Source: Mesorhizobium loti
GTDB taxonomy: Bacteria > Pseudomonadota > Alphaproteobacteria > Rhizobiales > Rhizobiaceae
Length of the DNA stretch: 64,000 nt
Reading direction: 5' to 3'
Assembly: GCA_014189435.1 (NCBI GenBank)
Contig: CP050294.1
Location: 62,001 to 126,000 of the forward strand
The translations under genes and the position numbers were made by a program. A model generated the notes under the pieces. It did no database searches, was not told the DNA's origin, and saw nothing but the letters and a program-made list of their open reading frames with translations. Shown piece by piece: positions 37,518 to 48,195 of the stretch; within the stretch, counting starts at the first letter, position 1; each line of letters starts with the position of its first letter.

Positions 37518-37859
37518 CTAGTTGGGTTGGTTGAGGTGTTTCAGCAGTTCACCGAGGATTCCGTCCCGTTCCGAACGATCGCCGGCTGCCGCTTTGTCCT
37601 CGACCAGCTTTGCAGCCATTTCGGGCGGCAGCGGCATGAAGTCGTAGCCGTGCGCAGTCGCGGCGTGGCGAAGATATCCAAGCGTTTCGAACGCGCGATC
37701 GGCGGTGCCAAGCCAGAGCGCGGGCTCGTCGGTTTCTTCGTGCGGGAACGCTTGCAGGAAGTAGGTCCGAAGCGGTGGATCGTAGCCGATGACAGCGTCT
37801 GGATCCGAGCGGACTTTTCCGGTGACGGTGCCCGTGACAGTGATGGTGTAGCGGCTCAT
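37518..37859 (-). CDS. Conserved-looking plasmid protein of unknown function
   Basis: 113 residues. ATG 37859 is preceded by GGAGGTTGCA; an in-frame extension upstream has no support. MSRYTITVTGTVTGKVRSDPDAVIGYDPPLRTYF is followed by LWLGTADRAFETLGYL and a charged end. No domain is recognised. It is downstream of DUF736 in a two-gene unit closed by a strong terminator, an arrangement I associate with rhizobial plasmid accessory regions. Confidence 0.7.
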   Translation of the reverse strand: MSRYTITVTGTVTGKVRSDPDAVIGYDPPLRTYFLQAFPHEETDEPALWLGTADRAFETLGYLRHAATAHGYDFMPLPPEMAAKLVEDKAAAGDRSERDGILGELLKHLNQPN

Positions 37860-37917
37860 TGCAACCTCCTTTTGTCGGTGGGGAAGCCGGCCCCTCGAGG
37901 GGCCGGCCACCGATGCC

Positions 37918-38241
37918 TCACTGGGGGTTGTTCCAGAGGATGACCTTCTTGTTTTCCTCGCCACCCGGGGCGGGAGCGAGATTGCCGAAGATGACGCCGA
38001 TCTCGGGGGCTTCCAGCTTGACCGAGAGGTATTCCTCGCCCGAACGCTGGGAGATGCGGTGCCAGCCGGCTCCGATCTCGAAGCCCGTGCGCTTGTTGAC
38101 GATCCGGTAGTCGGGCGCGTCCTCGCGCGACTTGTTGGTGTTCGGGATCAGGGTGATCGGAGCGTTGACCCGGAGCGTGGCAAAGACGCCTTCCATCGAG
38201 CCGTCGGCCTTGGTGGTGAGGTTTGCGATCGTGGTGGCCAT
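37918..38241 (-). CDS. DUF736 protein
   Basis: 107 residues. MATTIANLTTKADGSMEGVFATLRVNAPITLIPN and SREDAPDYRIVNKRTGFEIGAGW are the DUF736 hallmark blocks. The function is unknown; the family occurs on conjugative plasmids and ICEs of alphaproteobacteria, often near ParB-like and DUF932 genes, as here. It starts with a good ribosome-binding site (GGAGAACTACC). Confidence 0.93.
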   Translation of the reverse strand: MATTIANLTTKADGSMEGVFATLRVNAPITLIPNTNKSREDAPDYRIVNKRTGFEIGAGWHRISQRSGEEYLSVKLEAPEIGVIFGNLAPAPGGEENKKVILWNNPQ

Positions 38242-38950
38242 GGTAGTTCTCCTTCGGTTGCATCGGGACCATTCCCGATGGCGCCAAAGGAGAGGGCCGT
38301 CCTGCTGCGGTCATCTCGGCGAAAATTCTGGAAAATTCTATTTGCCGAAAAACAGCGGGCAGGCCCTTCGCCTGTCCGCAGAGAAAACACAGAAATCGAA
38401 TTTTCCTGAATATTCGCCGAGTGTACCCCCAACGGGGGTTGACCGCACAAAGCAGGCGGTCGTCTACAAAGGCGACATGAAACGGGAATGGCCCCGGATG
38501 CGGCAGATGGACAAGAACTCAGGCCGCCATCGCTTGGCCGACGCAACGCTGCCGGATCGCAGGAACAGGCTGCAGCCTCTCGGGTCATGTCGTCGGCATC
38601 GCCAACACATCGAACAGCAGCAATGGCGCGTGAACCGCCTTGCGCGTTCGGTATGGCGGCACAGCGGTTTCGAGATCGGAGCCGGCTGGCAGCGAACTTC
38701 ACGCCCCACGGTGGCGATGCCTCGCAGCTAGGTTGGATGACCGCAAGCCCGGATGTTCGGCACGCTTGCACCCGCTTCAGAAGCGAGACGGGTCAAGATG
38801 ATCATCCTGCACAACGCCCTGCGGCTCTGCGCGTGGGCCGGTCTCGAAAGGGGCCGGCTCCGGCCGTTCATAAAAGTGAGTAGGCAGCGCGGGGTCGGAT
38901 CAAGCATATCGGATCGGACCGGCCGGGCTGTCGGCGGGACCGGGCGTACA
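38242..38950. other. Long gap with a relic of a second DUF736 gene
   Basis: No intact gene is seen in these 709 bases. At about 38663-38725 the plus strand reads GFEIGAGWQRTSRPTVAMP, clearly related to the GFEIGAGWHR block of DUF736, in the opposite direction to the live copy. The rest shows no domain. It probably holds the promoter of the DUF736 unit near 38242-38300 and degraded accessory DNA. Confidence 0.5.
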
Positions 38951-39484
38951 TCATCCTGGCAGCGCCAGACGCTCGTCCGCCGTCATGCGCGCTTCGGCTT
39001 GGCGGCGAATGTCCGGACCGGCATGGCGGAGCAGGGCGCACCAGTCTTGCACATTGTACGTCGTCGCCATGCTGCCTCTGGCCAGATCGTAAATGACGCA
39101 CGGCTTGTTCGCCATGGCGAGCCGAAGCACGTTGACGGCCGTGCCGGGTGATGCGCCGTCCCAGACCATCATGCCAAAGTCGGCGCGCCGCGCCATCTCC
39201 CGGTCCTTGGCGGCGTGGACCCAGTATCCTCTGGCGCCCTCAGGAGAAGGAACATGGTAGGCGGCCCAGTCGCCCAGATTGTTCCGGGGTTCCTTGCCGG
39301 CATGGAAGACCCCGACATGCTCGTACTTGTAGCCCGCGAGCAGGCCCTGCGCCTCTGCATCGGCTCCCGACGCGTCGCCAACCAGCACGCCGTGCTCGGC
39401 AGCGACGATTGCGCCGATGCGAGCGATCGCAGGTTCCGGCAGCTCGAATATCTCGCGCGATCCACCTATGAATACCATCGACAT
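38951..39484 (-). CDS. SLOG-type nucleotide-binding fold protein
   Basis: 177 residues from ATG 39484, preceded by GGAAGGGAAAG. SMVFIGGSREIFELP opens a Rossmann-like fold. VLVGDASGADAEAQGLL is the SLOG-type loop; FGMMVWDGASPGTAVNVLRLAM is the substrate-end loop shared with LOG and nucleoside-deoxyribosyltransferase-like proteins. Such proteins often sense nucleotide-derived signals in conflict systems. It lies in the same minus-strand block as another SLOG protein (DUF2493). The exact ligand is unknown. Confidence 0.7.
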   Translation of the reverse strand: MSMVFIGGSREIFELPEPAIARIGAIVAAEHGVLVGDASGADAEAQGLLAGYKYEHVGVFHAGKEPRNNLGDWAAYHVPSPEGARGYWVHAAKDREMARRADFGMMVWDGASPGTAVNVLRLAMANKPCVIYDLARGSMATTYNVQDWCALLRHAGPDIRRQAEARMTADERLALPG

Positions 39485-39705
39485 GGTGACTTTCCCTTCC
39501 TGTCCAGCGCCCCTCGCCCCGCTCCGGCCGCCCTCTCCCCCTGACCCGGCGCGAGGGATCGTCACCCGAAGGCCGAGACGGCGAAGCCGGCTCGGGAAGC
39601 GGCGGGACGCCGCGACTAGAGCCCGGCCGGCCGCAGGCCGGCGCGCCCGGATCGGATGGGAACGAAAGACGACCTGTCGAAGATCTAGGGGGTGGTGTTT
39701 GCCAG

Positions 39706-39912
39706 TCAGAGGCGCACGTCCTGAATCGAGCGCATGAGAACGGAAGAATTGTCGCTTGAAGCAATGAACTCCCAACTCTGCCAGTAGCACTCGGCCTCGG
39801 CATCGATTGCCCTGACCCCGACCGACATTGGCCGCGTCGAGCGGCGTTGCGCGACTGGTTCGGACAGGTGCACGCGACGAATCCGACCGCCAGCGGTCGG
39901 GTTCGTCGACAT
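39706..39912 (-). CDS. Small hypothetical protein
   Basis: 68 residues (MSTNPTAGGRIRRVHLSEPVAQRRS...), between two SLOG-type genes on the same strand. No domain and no strong ribosome-binding site. The second half (ECYWQSWEFIASSDNSSVLMRSIQDVRL) looks protein-like. Kept as a possible gene because the spacing fits the operon. Confidence 0.4.
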   Translation of the reverse strand: MSTNPTAGGRIRRVHLSEPVAQRRSTRPMSVGVRAIDAEAECYWQSWEFIASSDNSSVLMRSIQDVRL

Positions 39913-39958
39913 GGCGATGGAAGCGAGTTCTGAGCGCGGACGCAAGGAAGACGGCGCT

Positions 39959-40900
39959 TCACGCGCCGTCCTCCGCGAACCGCCAGACGGGGATGCCGAG
40001 CCGACGGGCCTTGTCGGCAAGGTTCTCGGTGATGCCGGAGCCGGGAAAGACGATCAGGCCGTAGGGCACCACTGAGAGAAGCTGGTCGTTGCGGCGGAAC
40101 GGAGCCGCCTTGGCGTGCCGGTTCCAATCCGGCTTGAAGGCGATCTGGGTGACCTTCCGGTTCTCGGCCCAGCAGGCGGCGATGCGTTCGGCGCCGCGCG
40201 GGCTGCCACCGTGGATCAGGACCATGTCGGGATGCTTCTCGCGGGCCTTGTCGAGCGCGTCCCAGATCCGGTCGTGATCGTTGCAGTCGAGGCCGCCGGC
40301 GAAGGCAATCTTGGTGCCGGCCGGAACGAGCACCTCGTTTTCGGCGCGACGGCGGGCGGCGAGGAAGTCGCGGCTGTCGATCACCGACGCGGTCATCGCC
40401 TGGTGGCTGACCTTGGAGCCGGTGCGCGGCCGCCATGCCGATCCGGTTTGTGCCTCGTAGAGGTCGGCGGCCTCATCGCGCATGATTTCGAGCACGTTGC
40501 GGCGCTCGATATAGGTGATGCCCTCGGCAGTGAGCCGCTCCAGCTCGACCGACTTCACCTCGGAACCGTCCTGTTCCTGCTGGCTTGAACGCTGGGCCTC
40601 CTCGTTGCGGTCGAGACTGCGGGCGACGCGCTCGGCGGCACGGTGGAAGACGTTTGCGAAGGACCAGAGCAGGTCATCGAGATCGGGTTCGAGCCTGGTG
40701 TCACCAAGCATGCCGGCGAAGGTCTCGACGATACCGGCGAGGCCGGCCCGGATCACCTCGTCGTCGGGAAGTGGCCGAGCATCAGGTTCGTCCTGATGCG
40801 GGCGATGGCCGTACATCTGCAGTTCGAGGATGACGCGATCGGTCGGCGAGGAGGCGTGGTAGGGTTCGTAGGCGTCGTCGAGGGGAAGCTCGTAGGTCAT
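39959..40900 (-). CDS. DUF2493 (SLOG-family) protein
   Basis: 313 residues from ATG 40900. The N-terminal half is acidic and helical. The C-terminal half (KIAFAGGLDCNDHDRIWDALDK, LIHGGSPRGAERIAACWA, IAFKPDWNRHAKAAPFRRNDQLL, GLIVFPGSGITENLADKAR) is the DUF2493/YspA-like SLOG domain. Predicted to bind a nucleotide or nucleotide derivative; the reaction is unknown. The long N-terminal extension is typical for rhizobial and sphingomonad plasmid versions. Confidence 0.88.
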   Translation of the reverse strand: MTYELPLDDAYEPYHASSPTDRVILELQMYGHRPHQDEPDARPLPDDEVIRAGLAGIVETFAGMLGDTRLEPDLDDLLWSFANVFHRAAERVARSLDRNEEAQRSSQQEQDGSEVKSVELERLTAEGITYIERRNVLEIMRDEAADLYEAQTGSAWRPRTGSKVSHQAMTASVIDSRDFLAARRRAENEVLVPAGTKIAFAGGLDCNDHDRIWDALDKAREKHPDMVLIHGGSPRGAERIAACWAENRKVTQIAFKPDWNRHAKAAPFRRNDQLLSVVPYGLIVFPGSGITENLADKARRLGIPVWRFAEDGA

Positions 40901-41147
40901 GGCGTGTCTCCGTCGGTTGTGGCCGCGCCCTTCGCGGCCTGACAGCGCATCCCGGCTACGCCCCGGGCGCGGCGGCACCGAAGGCCGGAGCGCGAGCGGA
41001 GGACGGCGCAGCCGTTGCGGCCGTGACCGGGGCGTGGCAGGGGTCGCCTCTCGGGCAGGCCGCGGGCGCGGCCTCTCCGGCGGACCGCCGCCATGCCTGC
41101 AAGTCTCCCCGTGACGCCACCCCTGCCCGCCTGCCGGTCAGGGCCGT

Positions 41148-42208
41148 TCATCCGGGCGGCAGAAAGAGACGGGCATCCTCCGGGACGAGCTGATCGCTGA
41201 GCCATGCCGCGAGATGGGCGGGTCCGAGATGGCGCAGATCGTCGTTGAAGTCGCCGAGCTGCGGCCGCAACACCAAGGCGAGGATCCCGGCGTCGCCTGC
41301 GCGCTGGCTGAGACGCTCGATGCCGTGCCGGCCGGCGGCGTCGGCATCGGCTGCGATGTAGAGGCGACGGCAGCCAGGCGGGAACGTCAGGCCGGCGAGG
41401 TGATTGGCCGAGGTGGCGGCCGCCGCCGGCAGCGCCGGCATCACCACCTTAAGCGAAGCCATCGTCTCGAAGCCCTCGCCGGCGGCCATGACCGGGACGG
41501 GCTCACCGGGCTGGTGGCCTAGCCAGATGCCGTTGCCAAAAAGATGCCCAAGCGAGCGGCGTGGATCGGCGAGTTGCGCCTTGCCGACCTTGCCGCTCGG
41601 GTGCAGCCCAGAGGACAGGTAAGTGCGCTGCAGGCCGGTGATACGCCCGTCGAGGCTGGTGACAGCGGCAATCAGGGCAGGCAGCGTCTGCGTCTCGCCC
41701 GTAACGAGATCCCTGTAGTAGCAGCCGGGATGGAAGCGCAGCGCGCGCTCATGCGTTGAAAGCAGAATGCCACGACCGGCAAGATAGCGTTCGGCCAACG
41801 TGCCGGCGATCGGTTGCGACATGCCGAACAGGCGACGCGCGGCGTCGGGAGAGCCCCGTGCCGCGGCAAGTTGGCGCTGCGCGCCAAGGGGATGGGGCGG
41901 TGGCAGCGGCATAGAGAGGAAGCGGCGTGCTTCATCCGCGACCTCGCGGAAGTCGACCAGACCACAGCTCTGCTCGATGACGTCAAGCAGGTCGCCATAT
42001 TCGCCCGACGACTCATCGACCCATTTTCCGGCTGCCTTGCCGCCAACCGTCTTAAGCCGCACATGCATGGAACGGGCCGCGCGTGTTGCGGACATCGCCG
42101 ACCATCCAGTAATTGCCGGAGCGATGGCCGTTGCAGAGATATTCGCGGCACACCGCCTCGGCATGTTTCGCCAAGGCGGCGTGCCAGCTCGGAGGCCGAG
42201 CCGGTCAT
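41148..42208 (-). CDS. Toprim-domain protein (primase-like), two frameshifts near the start
   Basis: The start ATG 42208 is 11 bases after the previous gene's stop, behind GGGAGG. Its opening (MTGSASELARRL), second part (KHAEAVCREYLCNGHRSGNYWMVGDVRN) and main part (SMHVRLKTVGGKAAGKWVDE onward) lie in three frames; removing one G near 42171 and one C near 42092 gives 352 residues. The C-terminal PVMAAGEGFETMASLK and CRRLYIAADADAAGRHG are the Toprim Glu and Asp-x-Asp motifs. ERYLAGRGI is common in plasmid-encoded Toprim/DUF7146 proteins. It may prime replication on entering single strands. Conjoined with the helicase gene upstream. Confidence 0.82.
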
Positions 42209-42219
42209 GATCGCCTCCC

Positions 42220-45200
42220 TCAAGCCGCCGACGTGCGGTCGGTGACGCCGACCAAGCGTATGGCGGTCGAAGAGGGAGGCGAGGATGGCGGACCCTTGCG
42301 CGGTCGTCGGGATGAACAGCCGCAGCTTCCAGGAGATGATCTCGGAGATCAGCCCCAGCGCCTTCAGCCGGGGGACCATCGCGTCGGTGAAGCCAATCAA
42401 TTCGACACGGTAGTCGTTCATGACCCGGCTGCGGCGCAGAATCAGGCCATCGGCGAGTTGCAGCCCGATCCTGCCTTCCACGAAGCCCGGTCCAGGCATC
42501 TTCCGGCGCGAGCTTGGGTACATCGTCGAGCCCCAGATTGCGGAACATGGTCGCGACAAGCGCCGGCGCGATGTGACGGCCGATGATGCGTTCGCCGGCA
42601 TCGGTCTGGATCCGGTAGACCTGACAATCATGGTCTGGCAGCCGACGCCAGATCGGCAACAGCAGACCCGTCACGATGTGAAAGGTGCTGGTGGTGAACT
42701 CCGGGACGGCGGCGACTTCTGCCTGCCACAGGTCGCAGAACAGTTTTCGGTCGGCCGGCTGCCAGTGGGTTTCGGCAAGGGCGTCGAGACCGTAGCGCAG
42801 CTCGTCCGTCGGCCGCAGCAGGCGCACGCGGTGCTCTATCGCGCCGTCGTCGAGCATCAGGCTCGCCGTTGGCATCCGGATCGCCGCACGGCTCGACCGC
42901 GTGTTGACCAACAGGATCGCTTGCGGCTCGGCCCGGGCGATCGCCAGCGCGTCGACCAGGCCGAGCGGCCGCATACGGTCCTTGCGCGCGACGGTCAGCA
43001 CATGCGACTGCGCGCCCGAGACCGGATGCGTGTAGACGGTGCGACGATCGGTGACGACGATGCTCTCCGCCGCAATCGTCTCCAGACCTTTGTCATAGGA
43101 GCCGGCAGCGATCGCGCCCTCGACCTTAGCCGTCATCAGTTGCTCGAACACTTCGAACAGCAGGTTCTGGGTCTCGATCCGCAGCGCCAGCAGGCGGTTG
43201 AGCCAGGTCGTGATCGGCGGCAGCTCGTCGCGCAACCCGCCCTCGTCGGTCGTCAGCGACAGTCCGGTCGCGGTCTCGAAGGTCGAAAGCGAGCAGCCCT
43301 CGATCTTGCCCTGGTGCAACAGCCTGTAAAATTGGCGAAGTGCGGCCCGTGCATAGGGGCTTTCCAGATTGTCCTCGGCACGGAACAGCCCCGCCCCACC
43401 GGTCTGGCGCTGGCCACGCGTGATCGCGCCCAGCGTGTCGAGCCGTCGTGCGATGGTCGACAGGAAGCGCTTGCCGGCTTTCACGTTGGCGGCCATGGGC
43501 CGGAACAACGGCGGTTGCTTCTGATTTGTGCGGTGGGTCCGTCCGAGACCCTGGATGGCGTTGTCGGCGCGCCAGCCGGCCTCGAGCAGATAGTGTTTGC
43601 GCAGCCTCTGGTTCTTCACCCCAAGATCGGCATGATAGGAGCGGCCGGTGCCGCCGGCATCCGAAAAGATCAGCACGCTCTTGTCGTCGTCCATGAAGCT
43701 CTGGGTCTCGGCGAGGTTGGCCGAGACCTGGCGGTTCTCGACGGCAAGCCGGTCGACGCCGTCGCGGCCGGTCTTCTTGACGATGCGGCGCGAGCGGCCG
43801 GTCACCTCGGCGACGGTGTCGGTGCCAAAGTGATGGATTATCTGGTCGAGCGCGCTGCCGACCGGCGGCAACGACGCGAGCCGCTCGATCATCTCGTCGC
43901 GCCGGCGAACGGCGTCCCGGCACTGGACCGGGTTGCCATCTTCGTCGTGGACAGGCCGCGAATAGACGTTGCCCTCCGCGTCTGAATATTCCTCGAACAA
44001 CTGGGTCGGGAAGGAGTGCATCAAGTACCCGCCGACATATTCCCGCGGCGTGATGTCGACATGCAGGTCCGACCATTCCTCGGTCGGGATCTCGGCAAGG
44101 CGTCGTTCCATCAGCGCCTCGCCGGTCGAGACGATCTGTACGACCGCCGAATGACCGTCGGCGCGGTCCTGCTCTATCGCGCCGATCAGGGTCGGCGCCA
44201 TCATCGAGGTGATGAGATGGCTGAAGAAGCGCTGCTTGGTGTTCTCAAAGGCTGAACGCGCCGCCGATTTTGCGTCGCGGTTCAGCGTGCCGGCCTTGCT
44301 GGTGATGTTGGTCGCCTCGAGTGCTGCGGTCAGGTTGTTGTGAATGACCTGGAACGCGTCGGCATAGGCGTTGTAGATGCGGATCTGTTCGTCGCTCAGT
44401 GCATGCTCGAGCAGGTCGTATTCGACCTCGTCATAAGAGAGCGAACGCGCCGCATAGAGGCCGAGCGATTTGAGATCGCGGGCGAGTACTTCCATCGCCG
44501 CGACACCGCCATCCTCGATCGCGGCGACGAATTCGGCGCGGTTGGCGAAGGGAAAATCCTCGCTGCCCCAGATGCCGAGGCGCTGCGCATAGGCCAGGTT
44601 CTCGACAGCGGTGGCGCCGGTTGCCGAGACGTAGACGACGCGCGCGTCGGGAAGGGCGTGCTGCAACCGCAGTCCCGCCTTTCCTTGCTGCGACGGGGCG
44701 ACGTCGCCACGCTCGCTTTTGCCGCCAGCGGCGTTGGCCATGGCGTGGGCCTCGTCGAAGACGATGACGCCATCGAAAGATTTTTTCGCCCCCGACGGGT
44801 TTTCTCCAATTCCTGTCTGGCTTTCGGCCCTCCCTGCCGACTCTTCTCCGTTCCCTGTCGGGCCTTCGGCCCTCCCCGCCTCTTGGCCAACCCAGTCGAG
44901 GATCTGGGCGATCCGGGATTTCTTGCCTTCCCGCTCCTGCGAGCGGAGCGTCGCGTAGGTTGTGAACAGGATGCCCTCGGCAAGGCGGATCGGCGTGCCC
45001 TGGCGAAAACGCGACAGCGGCTGGACGAGAAGTTTTTCCTGACCAAGTGCCGCCCAATCGCGCTGGGCATCTTCCAGTAGCTTGTCCGACTTGGAAATCC
45101 AGATCGCACGGCGGCGCCCCTGCAGCCAATTGTCGAGGATGATGCCTGCGACTTGCCGTCCCTTGCCGCAGCCGGTTCCGTCACCCAAAAACCATCCACG

Positions 45201-46781
45201 GCGGAAGCGGACAGCGTTCGCAGCCCCTTCTGGTGCGGCCGAGACGACATCGCAGGTCTCGTCAACCGTCCAGGTGCCGGCGAGATGGCCGCAATGGGCT
45301 TCGCCGGCATAGACGACGCTTTCGAGCTGGGCGTCCGACAGCAGGCCCTCGTCGATGATCGCATCAGGAAGAAGCGGCCGATAGGAAGGTTTTGGTGGCG
45401 CGACGGCGGCCATTGCGGCCGACTGCACGAGCGGCGTCGGATGCGGCTTTGCGCGGGGAATGTCGATCGACTGTAGCGCGTAGGGTTCGTAGATAGTGTC
45501 GGTGAGCCGCCCGCCCTCTTCCGGCATCCAGTCGCGCAGCTCATAGGCGAGGGGGGCCACCGGCGTGCTGTTTGCCTTGACCTGGCTGGCGGGCTTCGCT
45601 CGTGCCATCGTACGGACCGGTTGGATGGCCTTTGGAGCACCCGTTGAGACACCGAGGAGGGCGGCTCTCGCCCCCGATCGGCCGCCCATATGCATGGCGG
45701 CATTGCGCGGGATGCCGTTGGACAGTGCGCCGATCGAATCCGGAAAGCCGCCCGGTGTCCGGGGCGGCAGAGCCGTGATCCAGGCGAGCAGCGTTTCGAC
45801 ATCAGTGGCCTTGCCGGGCGACCGGACGAAGTTTTTCGGTTCGGCGGCCGGTACCTTGTCGATAATTGTCAGGCGGGTCTCAGTGGTGGTGCCATGGCGG
45901 GCGTAGACACGGCCGTCGATCGCCGCGGTAAAGACAATGGTGCCCTGTTGCTGCAGTTGTTCGAAAGCCGGCCGCCATTTGGGGTTTTCCGGACACAGCC
46001 CGGTGCCGGTGATGGCGACCAGGCGCCCGCCAGCGCGCAGGCGTGCGAATGCGGAAGAGAGGTGCCGCCATGCCGCGTCAGTGACATGGCCGTCGACATA
46101 GGCGCCGACGCTGAACGGTGGATTGATCAGCACAACGGACGGCTCGATGGCCGCGTCGAGATGATCGTCGATATGGGCTGCGTCGTGCCGCGAGACGGGG
46201 ACCCTTGGAAACAGCAGTCCGAGGAGATCGGCCCGCGTCGCGGCAAGCTCATTGAGGGCGATCGAGGCGCGCGCCATCTCGGCGTGGACGGCGAGCAGAC
46301 CGGTGCCGGCCGAGGGTTCGAGAACGAGGTCGCAAGATGCGATCGCCGCGGCGTGCGCCGTGACGAAAGCCAGCGGCAAGGGCGTGGAGAGCTGCTGCAT
46401 GGCCTGGCTCTCGTCGGAGCGCCGCGTGTGGGTGGGAAGAAGTTCCGCGATGCGCCTCATCATCGCCAGCATTGCCTGAGGCGTGCTCGACCGCGACAAG
46501 ATCGCCGGACCGAACCGGCGCAGAAACAGCACCTGGGCGACTTCGAGCGCCTCATAAGCGTTCTTCCAGACCCAGAACCCTTGCGCATCGCTGCCGTCAA
46601 AACTGGTCGTCATGGCGGTGCGCAGTGCGGCGGTGGTGACAGGCTTGCCCTGTTCGAGAGACGGCAGAAGCAGCATTGCCGCCTGATAGATCGCCTGGGC
46701 GGTGTCGATGGCGTCTTGTGCCGGCGCGGCGAGGGAAGCGGCCGTCCGGCCAATGGTCGAGGTGGTCGAAACAATGTTCAT
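42220..46781 (-). CDS. Strawberry-notch-type methyltransferase-helicase (DarB-like), two frameshifts near the end
   Basis: About 1519 residues from ATG 46781 once single extra bases near 42504 and 42262 are removed; the end then reads RLVGVTDRTSAA with stop at 42220. N-terminal N6-adenine methyltransferase: motif I LEPSAGTGLLAVHA, catalytic LINPPFS. Central superfamily II helicase: Walker A GDGTGCGKGRQ, DEAH box IVFDEAHAMA, SATGATAVENLAYAQRLGIWG. The C-terminal strawberry-notch helicase half has DDDKSVLIFSDAGGTGRSYHAD and IQGLGRTHRTNQ. This layout matches proteins related to phage P1 DarB, which protects incoming DNA from restriction. The role here is inferred. Confidence 0.87.
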
Positions 46782-46965
46782 GGAGATGTCCTTCGCGAGA
46801 GGGGGAGTGGCGCCCGGGCCGGCACTCTCTCCGCACCAGCCGGGCCCCAATCTTCCCGCCTCCCCTCTCCCTCTGGCGCCGATGCACCAAAGGGGTTGCG
46901 CTCCGCGCAAAGCCAGACTTGAATGCCCGGACAGGGATGCGGCGCGACCTGGAGCTGTGGAGGGG

Positions 46966-48159
46966 ATGCGACGGTTTAGAATTGGCAGTGCGGTCTACGA
47001 GGAGGCAGCGCCTGACCTGCAGGCGGCTCTGGCGAACGCCTATGCCCGCACCGAGCGTCCGCTATGCCTGTGCCGCGAGCCGGGCTGCCCGATGTACATC
47101 GCCCGCATCGGCGACCTTCACCTGATCAAGCGCATGCCGCTTAGCGGCGGCGGGCATGATCCATCCTGTGATTCCTATGAATCACCTTACGAACTGTCCG
47201 GGCTGGGCGCCTTGATGGGCAGTGCGATACAGCTCGATCCGCAAAACGGCTTGGCCGCCCTCAAGTTGGACTTCAGCCTGTCGAAGACAGGGAGCCGCGC
47301 GGCATCGGTGCCTGCGGGGCAAAGTTCCGCCAGCGTAACGGCCGATCCCAGGAGGATGTCGCTGCGTGGCCTGCTTCATTATCTCTGGCACGAGGCTGAA
47401 TTGACTGTCTGGACATCGAGGTGGGCCGGCAAACGGCATTGGTGGAATGTCCGTTGGCATCTGCTCGAGGCAGCCGGGCAAATGACAGTGAGGGGCGGAC
47501 CACTCGCCGATATCCTGTTCGTGCCCGAGCCGTTTCGGGCCGAGAACAAGCAAGCCATTGAGCAGCGTCGCAACGCGGTTCTCGGCACGGCGCTCCCGCC
47601 GAAATCCGGCCCCCGAAAGTTGCTCGTCCTGGTCGGCGAGGTGAAGGAGATCGTGCCCGCCCGCTCCGGTCAGAAACTCGTCATCAGGCATTTGCCCGGT
47701 TTTCCCTTCATGATCGACGATGCATTGCACCGCCGTTTGCAGGCACGTTTCGAGAGAGAATTGTCGCTGTGGGCAGCGGATCCGAACTCACATCTGATGG
47801 TGATCGCGACCTTCGGACTGAACCCGGCCGGCCTCGCCATTGTCGAGGAGATTGCGTTGATGGTGGTCTCCGAGAACTGGATTCCTTACGAGACGGTCCC
47901 GGAGAAAAGGCTCGTCGATGGGCTCGCCCGCCTTCGCGAGAAGAGCGTGAAGGGATTGCGCTTTGACCTGCAACCCGACCAGCCGATCGCCAATGCATTG
48001 CTTCAGAACAGGGACGACCCGATAGCGCTCTTTGTCGTTCCGGCCGGAGCGGACGAAAACTACGAAGCGTCGCTCGACGAAATGATCGCCGCGCGACCGG
48101 AGATCGGCTCCTGGGTGTGGCGGGTCGGCGAAGGCGATATGCCGCCGCTACCCCTTTGA
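46966..48159 (+). CDS. DUF1173 protein
   Basis: 397 residues. ATG 46966 follows GTGGAGGGG; earlier in-frame codons lie in the leader of the opposing helicase gene. RPLCLCREPGCPMYIARIGDLHLIKRMPLSGGGHDPSCDSYESP is a Cys-rich block that may bind zinc. GLLHYLWHEAELTVWTSRWAGKRHWWNVRWHLLEAA is the central DUF1173 signature. The function is unknown; the family is typical of alphaproteobacterial plasmids and ICEs. Divergent from the large helicase gene, sharing a 184-base promoter region. Confidence 0.88.
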   Translation: MRRFRIGSAVYEEAAPDLQAALANAYARTERPLCLCREPGCPMYIARIGDLHLIKRMPLSGGGHDPSCDSYESPYELSGLGALMGSAIQLDPQNGLAALKLDFSLSKTGSRAASVPAGQSSASVTADPRRMSLRGLLHYLWHEAELTVWTSRWAGKRHWWNVRWHLLEAAGQMTVRGGPLADILFVPEPFRAENKQAIEQRRNAVLGTALPPKSGPRKLLVLVGEVKEIVPARSGQKLVIRHLPGFPFMIDDALHRRLQARFERELSLWAADPNSHLMVIATFGLNPAGLAIVEEIALMVVSENWIPYETVPEKRLVDGLARLREKSVKGLRFDLQPDQPIANALLQNRDDPIALFVVPAGADENYEASLDEMIAARPEIGSWVWRVGEGDMPPLPL

Positions 48160-48195
48160 GCGTCGGGCGGAATTTCCAACGCGCCTCAGTATGCC

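Noticed and set aside
41148..46910. A single 1920-codon reading frame
   Set aside because: It joins the strawberry-notch helicase to the Toprim protein only through a stretch (about 42090-42500) that makes no protein sense. In the other frames both genes have normal ends and starts, so these are two genes with indels, not a natural fusion.
42420..46922. Long plus-strand frames opposite the helicase gene (for example 42420-43985 and 45690-46922)
   Set aside because: They mirror the GC-rich codons of the minus-strand gene, are Arg/Gln/Asp-rich and show no domain.
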